A stretch of DNA of 64,000 bases from Artocarpus heterophyllus. Its lineage: Eukaryota > Streptophyta > Magnoliopsida > Rosales > Moraceae. Shown here piece after piece: positions 34,487 through 47,034 of this stretch (positions are counted from its first letter, which is position 1; each line of letters starts with the position of its first letter). The stretch spans positions 16,286,160 to 16,350,159 of the forward strand of contig CM046345.1 of assembly GCA_025403435.1 (NCBI GenBank), given 5' to 3'. A program made the translations under genes and the position numbers. The notes under the pieces are model-generated. The model made no database searches. It saw only the letters and a list, made by a program, of their open reading frames with translations, and was not told where the DNA came from.

Positions 34487-36322
34487 ATGTCTGCGAGGTT
34501 GGATATTTCTGCTCCCACAAATATGGCCGTCGCAGTCGTCAATCGGGCTTACAACGGCAAGCACAATAATGGACACACGAGTGGAAATCTTTCTGGGAGA
34601 AGGCGAGTCTTTGTGCAGACCGAGACCGGCTGTGTTTTGGGAATGGAGTTGGAAAGGGGTGACAATGCCCATACTGTAAAGAGGAGACTGCAGCTTGCCC
34701 TAAATATTCCTACTCATGAGAGCTCATTGACATTTGGGGATCTTGTTTTAAACAATGATCTTAGTGCTGTCCGAAATGACTCCCCGTTACTTCTTACTAG
34801 GAATGTCATGCACCGAAGCTCATCGACTCCTTGCCTTTCTCCTACCGGGAACAATCCCCCTCATCAGAGGGATCAAAGCGAGCTGATACAGATTTTAGGG
34901 GGTACTCGCTTTCTTGGAAGCAAAGAACTGGTTAAGGACATTGTGATGGCTATAAAGAATGGTGTTGATCCGATTCCTGTTCAGAGTGGGCTTGGAGGTG
35001 GATACTTTTTTAGGAACAGCAGGGGTGAGACTGTTGCTATTGTGAAGCCAACGGATGAGGAGCCCTTTGCACCAAACAACCCGAAAGGCTTTGTAGGAAA
35101 AGCTCTTGGGCAGCCAGGCCTGAAACCTTCGGTCAGAGTTGGGGAGACGGGCTTTAGGGAAGTGGCTGCTTACCTTTTGGATTATGATCACTTTGCCAAT
35201 GTACCTCTAACTGTTCTTGTAAAGGTTACACACTCGGTGTTCAATGTGAATGACGGAGTCAATGCAAACAATCTTCAGGACAAGAAGAAGGTTAGCAAGA
35301 TAGCCTCTCTCCAGCAGTTCATTCCCCATGATTTTGATGCTGGTGACCATGGGACCTCAAGTTTTCCTGTTGCGGCTGTTCATAGAATAGGGATTTTAGA
35401 TATTAGGATTTTTAACACTGACAGGCATGCAGGGAACCTCTTGGTTAGGAAGCTTGATGGAGTTGGGGGGTTTGCTCAGGTAGAGCTCATACCAATTGAT
35501 CATGGCCTTTGCTTACCAGAGAGCCTGGAAGATCCGTACTTTGAATGGATTCACTGGCCGCAAGCATCAATTCCTTTCTCTAAGGATGAGCTCGAGTACA
35601 TAAACAAGCTAGATCCAATCCGTGATTCTGAGATGCTACAGATGGAGCTGCCCATGATCCGGGAAGCATGCCTTCGGGTTCTATCCCTCTGCACGGTGTT
35701 TCTCAAGGAAGCAGTTACTTTTGGACTATGTCTTGCCGAGATCGGCCAAATGATGAGTAGAGAGTTCCGAGGGCGAGAGGACCATCCAAGCGAGCTTGAG
35801 GTTGTGTGCCTTGAGGTAAGGAGGAACATAGCAGATTGGAACATGTCAAGCCTCGAGTCTCCAAGACCAGATGAAGAGTTTGTGTTTGACATAGATAGCG
35901 AGGATGCATTTCATTACAAGTCCAAGGGTGTGAACGGTCGGTTCATGCTCTCTAAGCTGGATGAAGATTTGGAAGACAATCATGAAGCTTATGTGGATGA
36001 GACGCCTGCCAAGGCAAACGGGTTCACTGATTCTTGGCCAAATTGGATAAACACTGCTTCAAAGTCATCCATGTCCGACGCATACAAGAGAAGCCTAGGA
36101 TCCAGTGTTAGAATGGGTTCCTTCTCTGGGGTTAGAAGAAGTGCTAATGAGCAGCTGCCTGCCACGAGGAGCTATGTGAAGCTCGCTGATATGAGCAAGG
36201 AAGAATGGATGACGTTTCTTGACAGGTTCAAGGAGCTTCTTTACCCTGCCTTTGTGAAACAAAGCTCTGCTACTGCTGAGCAGAGACGGAAACTGAGGCT
36301 TGGAACTTCATGCCAGTTTTGA
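34487..36322 (+). CDS. Phosphatidylinositol 4-kinase gamma with N-terminal ubiquitin-like domain (UbDK-gamma type)
   Basis: A complete 611-residue protein in one exon, starting at the first in-frame ATG (MSARLDISAPTNMAVAV) and ending GTSCQF, the tail shared by plant PI4K-gamma 5/6/7-like proteins. Residues about 39-105 form a ubiquitin-like domain (RRRVFVQTETGCVLGMEL). The PI3/4-kinase domain spans about 145-430, with ATP-binding Lys187 in VAIVKPTDEE, the catalytic loop NTDRHAGNLL (Asp312, Asn317) and the metal-binding IDHGLCLP (Asp338). The family is annotated as 4-phosphorylating phosphatidylinositol; plant gamma-type members are also reported to act as protein kinases, so lipid activity is not certain. 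The frame stays open upstream to 34385 but begins there with TTG. The gene converges on the RING+PHD gene 0.8 kb downstream. Confidence 0.95.
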   Translation: MSARLDISAPTNMAVAVVNRAYNGKHNNGHTSGNLSGRRRVFVQTETGCVLGMELERGDNAHTVKRRLQLALNIPTHESSLTFGDLVLNNDLSAVRNDSPLLLTRNVMHRSSSTPCLSPTGNNPPHQRDQSELIQILGGTRFLGSKELVKDIVMAIKNGVDPIPVQSGLGGGYFFRNSRGETVAIVKPTDEEPFAPNNPKGFVGKALGQPGLKPSVRVGETGFREVAAYLLDYDHFANVPLTVLVKVTHSVFNVNDGVNANNLQDKKKVSKIASLQQFIPHDFDAGDHGTSSFPVAAVHRIGILDIRIFNTDRHAGNLLVRKLDGVGGFAQVELIPIDHGLCLPESLEDPYFEWIHWPQASIPFSKDELEYINKLDPIRDSEMLQMELPMIREACLRVLSLCTVFLKEAVTFGLCLAEIGQMMSREFRGREDHPSELEVVCLEVRRNIADWNMSSLESPRPDEEFVFDIDSEDAFHYKSKGVNGRFMLSKLDEDLEDNHEAYVDETPAKANGFTDSWPNWINTASKSSMSDAYKRSLGSSVRMGSFSGVRRSANEQLPATRSYVKLADMSKEEWMTFLDRFKELLYPAFVKQSSATAEQRRKLRLGTSCQF

Positions 36323-36416
36323 ATATTTTGACTCTCTATTGGTCTAAATGAGTAACGGACAAGGCGGACATTTTAGTTGGTTGAAAGTCGGTCTTCTAGT
36401 GCTGTAGTGTTGAAAA

Positions 36417-36442
36417 AATAAATTCTGAACTTTGGAAATAAA
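36417..36442 (+). terminator. Candidate polyadenylation signals of the PI4-kinase gene
   Basis: AATAAA occurs at 36417-36422 and 36437-36442, about 95-115 bases after the stop codon. The remaining convergent spacer to 37120 has no gene. Confidence 0.55.
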
Positions 36443-37120
36443 TTCCCGGTAGTGTATGATATTCTTACTTAGATTTGCTGAGTTATGGACTGCTTTTTAA
36501 ATTTTCATTCTTTTATTTCACCCTTGGTTGCTCCTAGAGTTGCTAGTGTCCGTAAAAAGTGACTAGTGGAGGGCTTGGAGAAAATATAGACAAAATGGAT
36601 GGAAGAAAATGTTTGGTCATCATAAGGGTGCCAATTGAAAGAAAATCAGCAGTTTTTCAATGTTCCAAACGAGCCAAAAAATGTCAACTAAAGCATCACA
36701 CCATTGGCAACAACGGAGTTTTTAAGAATTCACTCTGGACTTTACACACTGAATTCCTTCTCATGATTATCAATAATCTAATCTGCTACAACTTTGTTTG
36801 AATTGCAAGTGAAAATACCAAAAGAGAAGCAATAGAAATGGGGAATCAAATCTTATCATTTTCATGCTCATACCAAATTAGAGAGGGAGAGAGAGAGGCT
36901 TGAAGGCCCCAGTGTAGTGGTGTTTCACACCACACACAACTGGTGTTTCTTGTGATGCTAAACATAAGAGTGCCTCCAAGCAGAGAAAATATATGAGCTT
37001 GAGGAGATAAATGAGCTGTTGAGAAACCTGTTATACTGCAAAAATAAATGAATTGATAATCGTATATAATTAGTGAATATATTACAACGGGCATAAGGCA
37101 AGCGGCCATACATGAAGACC

Positions 37121-40100
37121 TTAAGTTAATTTTGCACGGCCTATTGTATCAAGCATTATTGAATTGACAACATCTTTAACAAAACTATTAAAGCATTGTT
37201 GGCAAGACGTAGGCATAAGATTGGACCTAGGCATCTGCTCAGAAAGTCCCTTGTGGGAACATTCAAAACTTGAGAAAGAATAGGCGCCATACTTTTTCTG
37301 GTGCTCTAGACCACAAGCAGCCAAAATGGTGTGCGTGGCAGCCCTTGCGGTTTCCTTGAACGTGGCAAGGCCTGCACATAAGAAAAGAGAATGTATGATG
37401 ATAATAGAATCATTGCAAAATAATCTACGTGTTTTCCTAGGAATAAAAACGAAGAATAAGAATCTACAACAGTAAGGAATAATTGCATCAAGGCCTTGGA
37501 ATTTCTCATGTAATGTTGATGGTAAAGAAAAATATAACAGAACTTTGATACTTGAATAGGACAGTAAAATGTGTTATAACATAACTTGAAAACCTTTTTT
37601 GATCCAACTTCACCCACAACTCATCCACTCCATCATTAGCTGGATACATATTCTTATCTAACAAATTGAAGCATAATGAATCCTAAAAATAAAAAATAAA
37701 AAATAAAAAGGGCATAATGATCATACCTAATTGTTTGTCTCTGCTTAGAAGTTTCAAATTGAGCTTGACCAGAGACTGAATTTCACTTTTCGCATCGTCG
37801 GGCTTTTTAACATTAGTATCGTCACTGACATTTTTTAATCTGGTACTACCTTTGAGTAAATCCACTTCCAGAGAAGATGCACTTGGCTTTGATTTGGCAT
37901 CAAAAGAATCAGAGGCTTTGTGGCTTATTGAACAAGCAGGCTGATCTTGCTCACTAGAAATGTTGGATGAAGCTGCGTTTACACTTTTCTTTAATGTCTC
38001 TAATCTATTTAGTTGACAGGTACCATCTACAACGGAACTAGTGGTCTTGGACAGGGAAGGTTCACGCAGTCTAGGAAAACAAGCTGAAAGACTAGAACTA
38101 CATGCCGCTGCTGTCTCAGTAAAACCTCTTCTCGGCCTTTCCCTTTCTAATTCTGGCCGCTGATTCTTTTTTATTTCCTTACCAAAAGAACAGTGTTCCA
38201 AGGGCTTCTCCCCTACAGTTTTTCCCACACTGCTATATCCAAGCTGTTGACTCTTTCGTACATGGTTAGAACTAACATCAGTTTTTTCTTTCGAACCACT
38301 TGCATTGCTAGGAGGCAGTTTGGAGGAACGAAGACTGCTAGTCTGTCCACAAGCACAGTGCTTCGATTTTGCAATATCATACATTTTCCATGCCCTGTCA
38401 ATATCATTTGAGTGAATACCATCTTCATTTGTCAACTGCTGACTACTTTTAGAGGATGCAATTTCCACTTGGCCTGACCTGTCATGCAATACTGTATCAT
38501 TATCATGCTTCTGACTGTAGCAATGAGCCCTGGAGCCGGAGGAGAAGGTCAATGAACCACTTCGCAAGGCATTCCAATTTTCACGCATTGCTTTTATGCG
38601 ACTGTGCACATTGCGACACCGATCCAACGTTCTTGCACCTGATTCACTTAATTTCTTGGCAACACTTGGAAATGTTCTAGCACCCAGATCAGTAACTTCG
38701 TCCATGGCAATGGTTCTCCGGCGAGGAACAGCAGAAGGTAAGACTCTGCTTGAATCTGAAGAAACTCTTGAAGGAGGCCTGTCAATAACCGGATGATGTG
38801 CTTCTCGTCTTACAACCTTTGGTAGAGCAGAAGCATTTGATGAAGATTCAACTCTTGAAGGAGGCGTGTCAATAACCGGACGATGTGCTTCTTGTCTTAC
38901 AACCTTTGGCAGAGCCAAAGCATTTGTTGTATCTTCATCCTCGAGTTCATTATTTGTTTCGCTATTGGCATGTTCAGCCTTTGAAATGGTACAGTCATGG
39001 CAAAACCAATCACCTTCCGGTACAGTAAAACCAAGCCCAACACAGTAAGTATGAGCAGCTGAATCACACAGATCACAAAGAAGCAGAAGATGTTCATCTT
39101 TTGTGCTATGGCACGCATTGCACAAAACCTCGGCGTAAGGATCAAAAGAACCAGTTGTGTTTGCCTGAACGTATCGAATATCAAACAATTGATGCAAATG
39201 TAGATATAAACTTAAGAATTATAAAGAATATATATTTTGACTTTTGCTCTAAATAGGACCATATCAATGAACAAATTAATTAGGGAAAACCATAACCTAA
39301 AAACTGCTATCAGCTGCTACTACAAATACCTTTTTATAGTAAGATTTCCCACCTAAATACGGGCCAACTAATGTGAAAATTAATTGCAATTCAATTTTAG
39401 AAATCGGTTCAACTCTAGAAAACAAGAGATATATAGAGGCAAATGGTTTTTTTAAAGATTTTTAAAATAAATAACCATGTTTTTTTCTAAATTAGGTAAA
39501 TAGTCCCTCCTTATTAATTATAAAGTCAAATGACAAAATAATCTTTATTAATTATTAATAAGCTATAGTTTATCGGCAATAAACTCAAGCTTATCAGTAA
39601 TAAAAGTCTAGTTTATTAAGGATAAACCTTGGTATATCACTAATAAATCCGTAAACAACGAACCCTAAAAAAACCCAAATCCTAACCTTCTTTCTATCCC
39701 TCTTTTCTCATTGCACATCATCTCTAGACATTGCCAACGCTACACTTCGTCAAGTCGGCCACCTAGAGTGTCAGCAAATATTATTTTGATTAATAATAGT
39801 GAACGTTATTTTTGTCATTTTGATTTTATAATTAATAGAGAGGAACCATTTACCTAATTTTGAAAATGCATAGTCATTTATTTTAAAAAGACTACTAAAA
39901 AGGCCACGCTTCCCAATTTCCAAAACAAAAAAAATTATCAACACTAATGGCCCTTAAACTTTACGGTCTTCTTCACTTTACCCCTTGTACTTAAAAAACA
40001 CAACTTTATCTCTTGATCTTTCAAAACTCCTCATTTTACCCCTTGAATTTTAAAAATCAACATTTTGCTCTTGTTTTAATCCTCCTCATATTTTTTATGT

Positions 40101-40761
40101 TTACCGATTTTTCATTTACATAGGCATAATTAAGTCAACATCATTCGTATACGAGTCACCTGTAAAAGCAAAAATAAGATTTTATCACTCTTAATTTTTG
40201 TTTACGTTTACACTCTCCTTTAACGTTTGCTCTTATTTAAGAAGGATATATATGAACATTTTTTTTTCAATATTGTTTGCTGATATCTCATCATCTTTAA
40301 CTCATCTTTTTTAATATTCAAATTTACATATTAGTAAACAAAATCAACTTATTAAATGAGTTATGTATAAAAAATGAGAAAAAAATATACAAACAAATCC
40401 TTCCTAAATGAGAGTTCAAATTAAAAAAAAAAAAACAATAGCATCAAGTGAGAGTGTAAACGTAAAAAAAAACTTTGAAGTTATAAGATCTTATTTTTAC
40501 CCTTACAGGTGACCTATGAATTATGTGGGTTTAATTTTATCTATTTAAATAAAAAATCAAAACATAGAAAAAAAAATAAAGAGGTTTAAAAGAAAGACAA
40601 AATGATGACTTTTAACATTTATAAGACAAATTGAAGAGTTTTAAAAGTTCAAAATTCAAGAAGTAAAGTGATAATGTTTAAAATTCAAGAGGCAAAATCA
40701 TAGAGATCTTAAAGTTAAAGTTTAGAAGACATTAGTCTTAATGACTTAAAAAACAATTAAG

Positions 40762-40799
<38 letters not shown>

Positions 40800-41439
40800 T
40801 CTCTCTCTGTTTCCAAGCCTTTCAACTGCATGTTCTCTATTTTAAGCTGCAAATTATAATTCATAATCCCAATTTTTTTATTGTATGACAATATCAATTC
40901 TTGAGGCCTTTCCGAAAATTAAAGAATTCAAACAAAGAGACAAAGAAAATCGTCACCATAGGAACAAATGCAAGCATATAGCCAAATTCGCCGTGCGAAA
41001 CAATAACAACGAACTGAATTGCGAAATTAAACCTTACAAAATAAAAATTGCAAAAAAATCTTCTTACCTGATCTCGAACTGGAACCTTAATCATCCTTTC
41101 GGAAGCGAAAACTCCGTCCTTGGGCGGTCTGCGAATGGTGACGAACCTGCGCCGGCACATAGGGCAACGCGACTCGGTCTTGGACCACTCCATGATGCAC
41201 AAGAAGCAGAAGTAGTGATCGCAGGAATCGATTTCGCCTCTGATTGCTTTTCCATCCTCTGAGAAGCAAATTGCGCAGTTGCGAGAAGGTGAATTCTCTG
41301 CGACCGGTGGTTGGTTTTCGTGAAGATAGGGCTCGTCTTCGAGCTTCGATTTGCATTTGGAATTCTGGATTTGGCTTGATACGCTGGTTTTGAGGCGCTT
41401 ATTTCGAGAGGATTCTGAGTCGACCGAGTCGCCTGCCAT
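37121..41439 (-). CDS. Nuclear RING + PHD zinc-finger protein
   Basis: Three exons join in frame: 41068-41439, 37727-39164 and 37121-37371, giving 686 residues with GT-AG borders. Exon 1 carries a basic patch RNKRLK (12-17) and a C3HC4 RING: C55, C58, C73, H75, C78, C81, C92, C95. Exon 2 opens with a C4HC3 PHD finger: C139, C142, C154, C157, H162, C165, C179, C182. A Ser/Lys-rich linker follows, and the conserved tail includes ATHTILAACGLEH. Known family members have RING E3-ligase and PHD histone-binding folds, so a chromatin-linked ubiquitin ligase is plausible but not shown. A 22-residue block (ALPKVVR...PPSRV) is tandemly duplicated at 208-229 and 237-258. Intron 1 (39165-41067) holds two inverted-repeat elements. 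The start is the only ATG that precedes the RING in frame. Confidence 0.9.
39446..39902. mobile_element. TIR element of about 457 bp in intron 1 of the RING+PHD gene
   Basis: The left arm TTTTAAAATAAATAACCATG through TAAATTAGGTAAAT and TATTAATTATAAAGTCAAA matches the reverse complement of the right arm for about 100 bp. The centre 39655-39775 is GC-richer (CGTCAAGTCGGCCACC). There is no coding capacity. It is the same design as the other long-TIR elements here. Confidence 0.75.
39943..40736. mobile_element. Foldback element with about 280-bp inverted arms in intron 1 of the RING+PHD gene
   Basis: ACTAATG at 39943 is mirrored at 40730-40736, and similarity continues through CTTTAC, CCTTGAATTTTAAA, GGTCACCTGTAA/GAGTCACCTGTAA and TTTACGTTTACACTCTC. 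The loop is about 40225-40445. In pre-mRNA this would form a long imperfect hairpin. An AT microsatellite lies at 40765-40798. Confidence 0.8.
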
Positions 41440-42732
41440 TGGTGCTGAGTCGTCTTGCTGTTTCGGTGACCGAGTATGTTCTCCCGAGAATTAACCGTAT
41501 AATCTCAACAAAGAATCATAAGAGAAGATTAATAAAAAGCACAAAGAGGGTTCAGAGCAAAAACACAAAAAAAAAAGAAAAGAAAAAAAGAAATAACACT
41601 TACGAAAGATTAATAAAAGTTAGGGTTAATTACGTGATTATAACTCATAGTTTTAATTATTTTTTATTTATTTTTTTATTTTTATAAATTATGAAAATAT
41701 TTTTTATATTTAAAAATATTTGTTTTAATAGTAAATAGAAAAAAGTTAAATAAAACGACATAATTATCTTTAAACAATTATGAAAAATATCTTATAGATT
41801 TAAAAATATAAAAACTCCTTAAACAAAGCATAAAGACTTAAGTTTTATAGTTTTTTGAATGTATAAATATATATTTTTTAAATTTTTCAAAAAGAAAAAT
41901 ATATATATTTTTAAACAAATTCGGTCTAATTAAGTGTATCTTTGTTTTATCCGTATTTTTTTGTCCAAAAAGTTTGCGAGCGATAAAATTGAAATAAGTT
42001 TTTCAAATTCAAAAAATAGCTTTATAATTTCTTAAACAGAATAAATTGAAAAATAATTAAAATTAAAAAGTATAGTTTGTAATTAACATATAAAAATTAA
42101 TAGCATAATTTCTTATGAAAGACAGTAATTAGCGTATTTTGATGAAATGATGTATTACACTGTTGAATTTCCTAAAATATCTAAAGATTGCAAACCCTCA
42201 AATTCCTAAATTAAAAAACTCTATCTTTCTCCTTTCTCCCCTTCTCTTTGACAATAACGCCATGGTGAGGCTGCGAAGCTGACATCGTGGCAAGATGGCA
42301 TTGGCAACATCATGGTGAGACGACAACAGTGATGACGACTTCATTGCGAGGAGTCATCAAGGCTACAACTTCTCTCACCCTCTCTTCCCCTTCTCTCCTT
42401 GTACACAATCGTTGAAATGTCAAGTCTCGCACAACCTAGGAGACCCTCACGATGTCGTCACAAGGGCGGGATCGTGAAGGCTAACTTGTAAGAAGAGATA
42501 GATTCTTCAATGTTGTCATGAGTTTGACGGCATTGAGTTTTGTACAATGGTCGGCGGGGTTTTGTAGAATGTCAGTTTCTGAGCTCATTGGAGTGAGCTA
42601 TGTCAGATGAAACACGGTGATGAGTGGCAGTAAGCGGTGATGATGGAAGAGGGGAAGGAATTTATATGTAAAAATTGAGGATAAAGTAAAAAATGATAAA
42701 TAAAATATTAGTAACTTTTAAGATATGCTATT
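41440..42732. other. Upstream region of the RING+PHD gene: AT-rich DNA with a GC-richer patch
   Basis: The promoter side of the RING+PHD gene is here. 41600-42130 is very AT-rich. 42200-42660 is GC-richer with repeated ATGGTGAG/GATGACGA words and then returns to AT-rich, recalling the GC-core TIR elements, but no clear inverted ends were found. No gene is recognised. Confidence 0.45.
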
Positions 42733-44753
42733 TGTTAGACATGCATGCCCTAAGAAGTAAAAATGTAATACGTTTTTGGAGATATTTTTATCAATAAAGA
42801 ATTTATTCATTTATATATACCAAATCTTAGCCTTTTTACGTTCATATTTGTTGAATGTATGTTAAGCAAACAATAATCTGAGACTGTCAGTCTAAACCTT
42901 TAAGAATTGGGCATATGATGGACTGATTATGCAGAAGACACGATTCTTAAGGTGACGGTCTAAAACGTATGATCCACAATCGAGGGAATAAAGTTGAGCG
43001 CTTTATTCATGCAAAGATTGTTATGTTGTCTATATCCCTATTGGGACATGGTTTGTCTTGACCATCAAAGTTGGACTCCGTGAATAGAAACATTGATACG
43101 TTGTCATAGGTGACGATGTGTTGGATCGGGACACAAAGTAAATTGATTTGGATTAATAATTTCGTCTTGGCAAATCGATTCACTTTAGACAATCATTTGT
43201 ATTGTATCTTAATCCTGAGATGGATAATGGGCCCGTTGTCTCGACTTGTGTCTTTTGATGTACCAAAGGGTGACTCCCACATCTCAATAGTGGTATGCAT
43301 GCCGGTACATTGGAAGCATGACTCTTGATGGCGTAGACTTGTTATTCATAGATATGGAATCCATAGCTCCTCTTTAGGAGTAATGATATCCTCTTATATG
43401 CGTTATCCTGTAATTGAAAAACTGGAGCGCTCAACCATTTGGATACATAGGTGTAACCGAATGGTATACTATCTTTGGATAGTAAGTTTTCTAATAGTGA
43501 GATAATGGAACGTAAGATAAAAATAATCGAGAAGGTAAGACCGAACTTGTCCTTAAGCCGATTATGGATTATCATATGAGGATACGATACACTATGATAT
43601 GTCATAGAGACTTAGCTATACGGGCTTCGTAATTCTATAAAGTTTGAGAGTGCAGCTCCAAGCTTTTAGTGGAGTAGCGTTGGAGTTGATAATTATGAAA
43701 TGTATATCTGGGATATTGGGTTTCATAATTATCATGAGCTTGAACTTTATAGGTCCATTTTGGTCCCCTTTGCTAGCTCACAAAATCCTATAACAATACG
43801 GCGTGCTTTTTCAATAATTGGTGACTTATGTCGGATTTATCGAATTGGTTTAAAATTTGAAAGAATCAAATAATTCATGTTTGTTTATTGGTTGAATTAA
43901 TTTTGTAATAAAATTAATTTAAGATAAACTTGTTGAATTATTGGGATCGGATAATTCTTGTCTGTTTATCGGTTGATTTAATTGGATAAATTAAACCAAG
44001 ATAAACTTGTAGACTTATTGTGAATTGATTTATTTTCTTAGAGATTATCTTGATAAAGTTTGTTTTGATCAGATAACTTCTCTATTGGGTTATTTGAATT
44101 AAAACTGAGACTTTATCCTATAGAATCTCGAGTGGAAAATAAAAAATTCGCGGAGATATTTACGCGATAGTTTAGCTTGTCAATCTACGTGTTCGGTCTA
44201 CCGATGGGGCCTGTTCGGCCTGCCGATCAGCGAGAGATAAGATTACACGTTTTTACGCGGATCTTATCAGATATTGATCCGAACTTGATTCTGTTTCGAG
44301 TTTTTGAGACCTAATCTGATAAGGACTGACCCTATGACCAATCGCTATAAAAAGAGAGTAAGTCTCATGAGTTACTTAGATCAATTGAGAGATTAAGAGT
44401 GATACTCTTTTGGTGAGCATCTGAAAACTCCCTGAGAGCTTTTATTCACAAATCACGAACATTAGCTTTGGGTTCTCTCGATTGGTTGGAAGGAGAGTCA
44501 CCGATTTAAGAGCTGTACGTGTGAGCCCACACTCACTCCTATCGTGGATAGAGAATAGCAAAGAAGATCAGTTGATTGAGGCTCTTCTGTGACGTTACTT
44601 CTCTTCACGGGTTGCGGAGGTTCTTCGGCACACAAAGGTTAGTAAGATCTGCTTAATTTATACATATAGCATGACAAACTTGTATTTTAAAAAATACTCT
44701 AATGTTAAAATTTTAAAATTCCCGTTGCACACCTCACATTGTTTTTTCCAACA
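42733..44753 (+). mobile_element. Solo LTR (2,021 bp) of the copia family, TSD CTATT
   Basis: It begins TGTTAGACATGCATGCCC and ends TTTTTTCCAACA, with perfect flanking CTATT (42728-42732, 44754-44758). Its length equals the 5' LTR at 57333-59353 exactly. A TATA box TATAAAAA is at 44346-44353. Three TCGGCCTGCCGA-type motifs lie at about 44170-44226. Confidence 0.95.
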
Positions 44754-45280
44754 CTATTTATTTTCACAGTTTTAATTTATCTTATTTACTTCTATCAAGA
44801 GTAGAAAACATGTTATTTCGTTCAATTTCTCAATTAAAAATGATAAATTGTTGTATTAGTCTCCCAACTTTTTATGAAAGTGAGATTTTCATTCCCAAAC
44901 TTTTTTCTATTTTTTAGTTCCCAACATTTGATTTTAGGTGCTGAAAGACCATTTTAACAGTTGGCTGTTAAATTTAGTCCCATGTGAGAGGCATGTGACT
45001 ACTTTAGTAGGGGTATTTTAGTAAAATACCTAATATGTTTTAAACAAATTACAATCAAAACATAAAAAAAAAACAACAAATATACATTATTTCCCACAAA
45101 AAATTCAAAAATCTTAAAAAAAATTCGTCTGTTCAAAAAAAAGTTTAGAAATCTTCAATCTTCTTTCAAAAAAAAAAGAAAACTCCTTGAAGGAGTAGAT
45201 TCATTGAGGATGAAGAGTCCTTCTGAGAGCTACTGGTTGAAGCTTTGTGATGCTCATGTGACACCCCTTTTTTTCGGGCC
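44754..45280. other. AT-rich spacer
   Basis: Contains phrases such as GGGGTATTTTAGTAAAATACC, a short palindrome, and poly(A)-rich runs. No gene is recognised. Confidence 0.5.
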
Positions 45281-46398
45281 TGTTGGAAAAATAGTATGCA
45301 ACAGAGTTTTAAAAATTTTATATCATAGTATATTTCAAAACACAAGTTTGACATGCTATATGCATAAATTAACCAGATCTTACTAACCTTTGTGTGCCGA
45401 AAAGCTCCTGCAATCAGTGAAGAGAAGTAACATTCTAGAAGAGCCTCAACTAACTAGTTTTCTTTGCTATTCTCTATCCACGATTGGAGTGAGTGTGGGC
45501 TCACATGTACAACTCTTCCATCAGGTGATTGTCCTTCCAACCAATTGAGAGAACCCAAAGCAAGTGTTCGGGATTTGTGACCAAGAGCTCTCTGGGAGTT
45601 TTTAGATTCTCACCAGCAGAGTATCACTCTTAATCTCTCAAGTGATCTTAATAACTTATGTGACTTACTCCCTATTTATAGAGGTTGGGTCTAGGGTTAG
45701 TCCTTATCAGATTAGGTCTCAAAATTTGAATTAGAATCAAATTCTGATCAATATCTGATAAGATCCACGTAAAAAATACGTGATCTTATCCTTCACTCAT
45801 CGGCAGGCCGATCAGGATGATTGGCAAGCCGAACAGGCCCCATCGACATGCCGAACTTAATGATCGACGCGCCGAACTGCCAATTAATATCTCAGCGAAT
45901 CTTTTATTTTCCACTCATGATTCTATAGGATAAAGTCTCAATTTTAATTCAAATAACCCAATAGAAAAGTTATTTGATTAAAACAACTTTATCTAGATAA
46001 TCTCTAGAAAAATAAATAAATTCCTAATAATTCTACAAGTTTATCTTGATCTAATTTATTCAAAATTAAATCAACCGATAAACAGACAAGAATTATTTGA
46101 TCCCAATAATTCAACAAGTTTTCTTGAATTAATTCTATCACAAAATTAATTCAACTGATAAACAGACATGAATTATTTGATTCTTCTGAATTTCAACCAA
46201 TCTAATAAATCTTACATAAGTTACCAATTATTAGAAAAGCATGTCGTATCATTACAGGATATTGTGAGCTAACAAAGGGGACCAAATAGACCTATATAGT
46301 TCAATCCTAGATATACATTTTATAATTATTAACTCCAATGCTACTCCACTAAAAGCTTGGAGCTGCACTCTCGAACTACATAGAATTACGAAGCCCGT
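45281..46398 (-). repeat. Inverted partial LTR of the copia family (3' 1.1 kb)
   Basis: TGTTGGAAAAATAG at 45281 is the reverse complement of the LTR end. Similarity runs to AAGCCCGT at about 46398, where the LTR is cut and the next LTR starts in the opposite direction at 46401. It includes four TCGGCAGGCCGA-type motifs at 45799-45880. Confidence 0.9.
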
Positions 46399-46400
46399 GT

Positions 46401-47034
46401 TGTTAAACATGTATGCCCTAAGGAGTAAAAATGTAATAAGTTTTTGGAGACATTTTTATCAATAAAGAATTTATTCATTGTTTATATACCAAATCTTGTC
46501 CTCTTTACGTTCATATTTGTTGAATGTATGTTAAGCAAACAATAGTCTGAGACTGTCGGTCTAAACCTTAAGAATTGGACATATGATGGACAGATTATGC
46601 GGAAGACACGATTCTTAAGGTGATGGTCTAAATCATAAGATCCGCAATCGAGGGAATAAAGTTGGGCGCTTTATTCATGCAAAGATTGTTATGTTGTCTA
46701 TATCCCTTTTGGGAAATGGTTTGTCTTGACCATCGGAGGTGGACTCCGTGAATAGAAACATTGGCACGTTGTCATAGGTGATGATGTGTTGGATCGGGAC
46801 ATGAAGTGAATTGATTTGGATTAATAATTCTGTCTTGGCAAATCGATTCACTTTAGACAATCATTTGTATTGTATCTTAATCCTGAGATGAATAGTAGGC
46901 CCGTTGTCTTGGCTTCTGTCTTTTGATGTACCAAATGGTGACACTCACATTTTAATAGTGGTATGCATGCCGGTACGTTAGAGGCATGACTATTGATGGC
47001 GTAGACTTGCTATTCATAGATATGGAATCCATAG
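46401..47034 (+). repeat. 5' part of an LTR (copia family), truncated by an internal deletion
   Basis: It starts TGTTAAACATGTATGCCC and follows the family LTR to GGAATCCATAG near 47034. It then jumps to sequence that in the 57333 element lies in the 5' leader near 60675. The rest of the LTR, the primer-binding site and most of the leader are gone. Confidence 0.88.
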
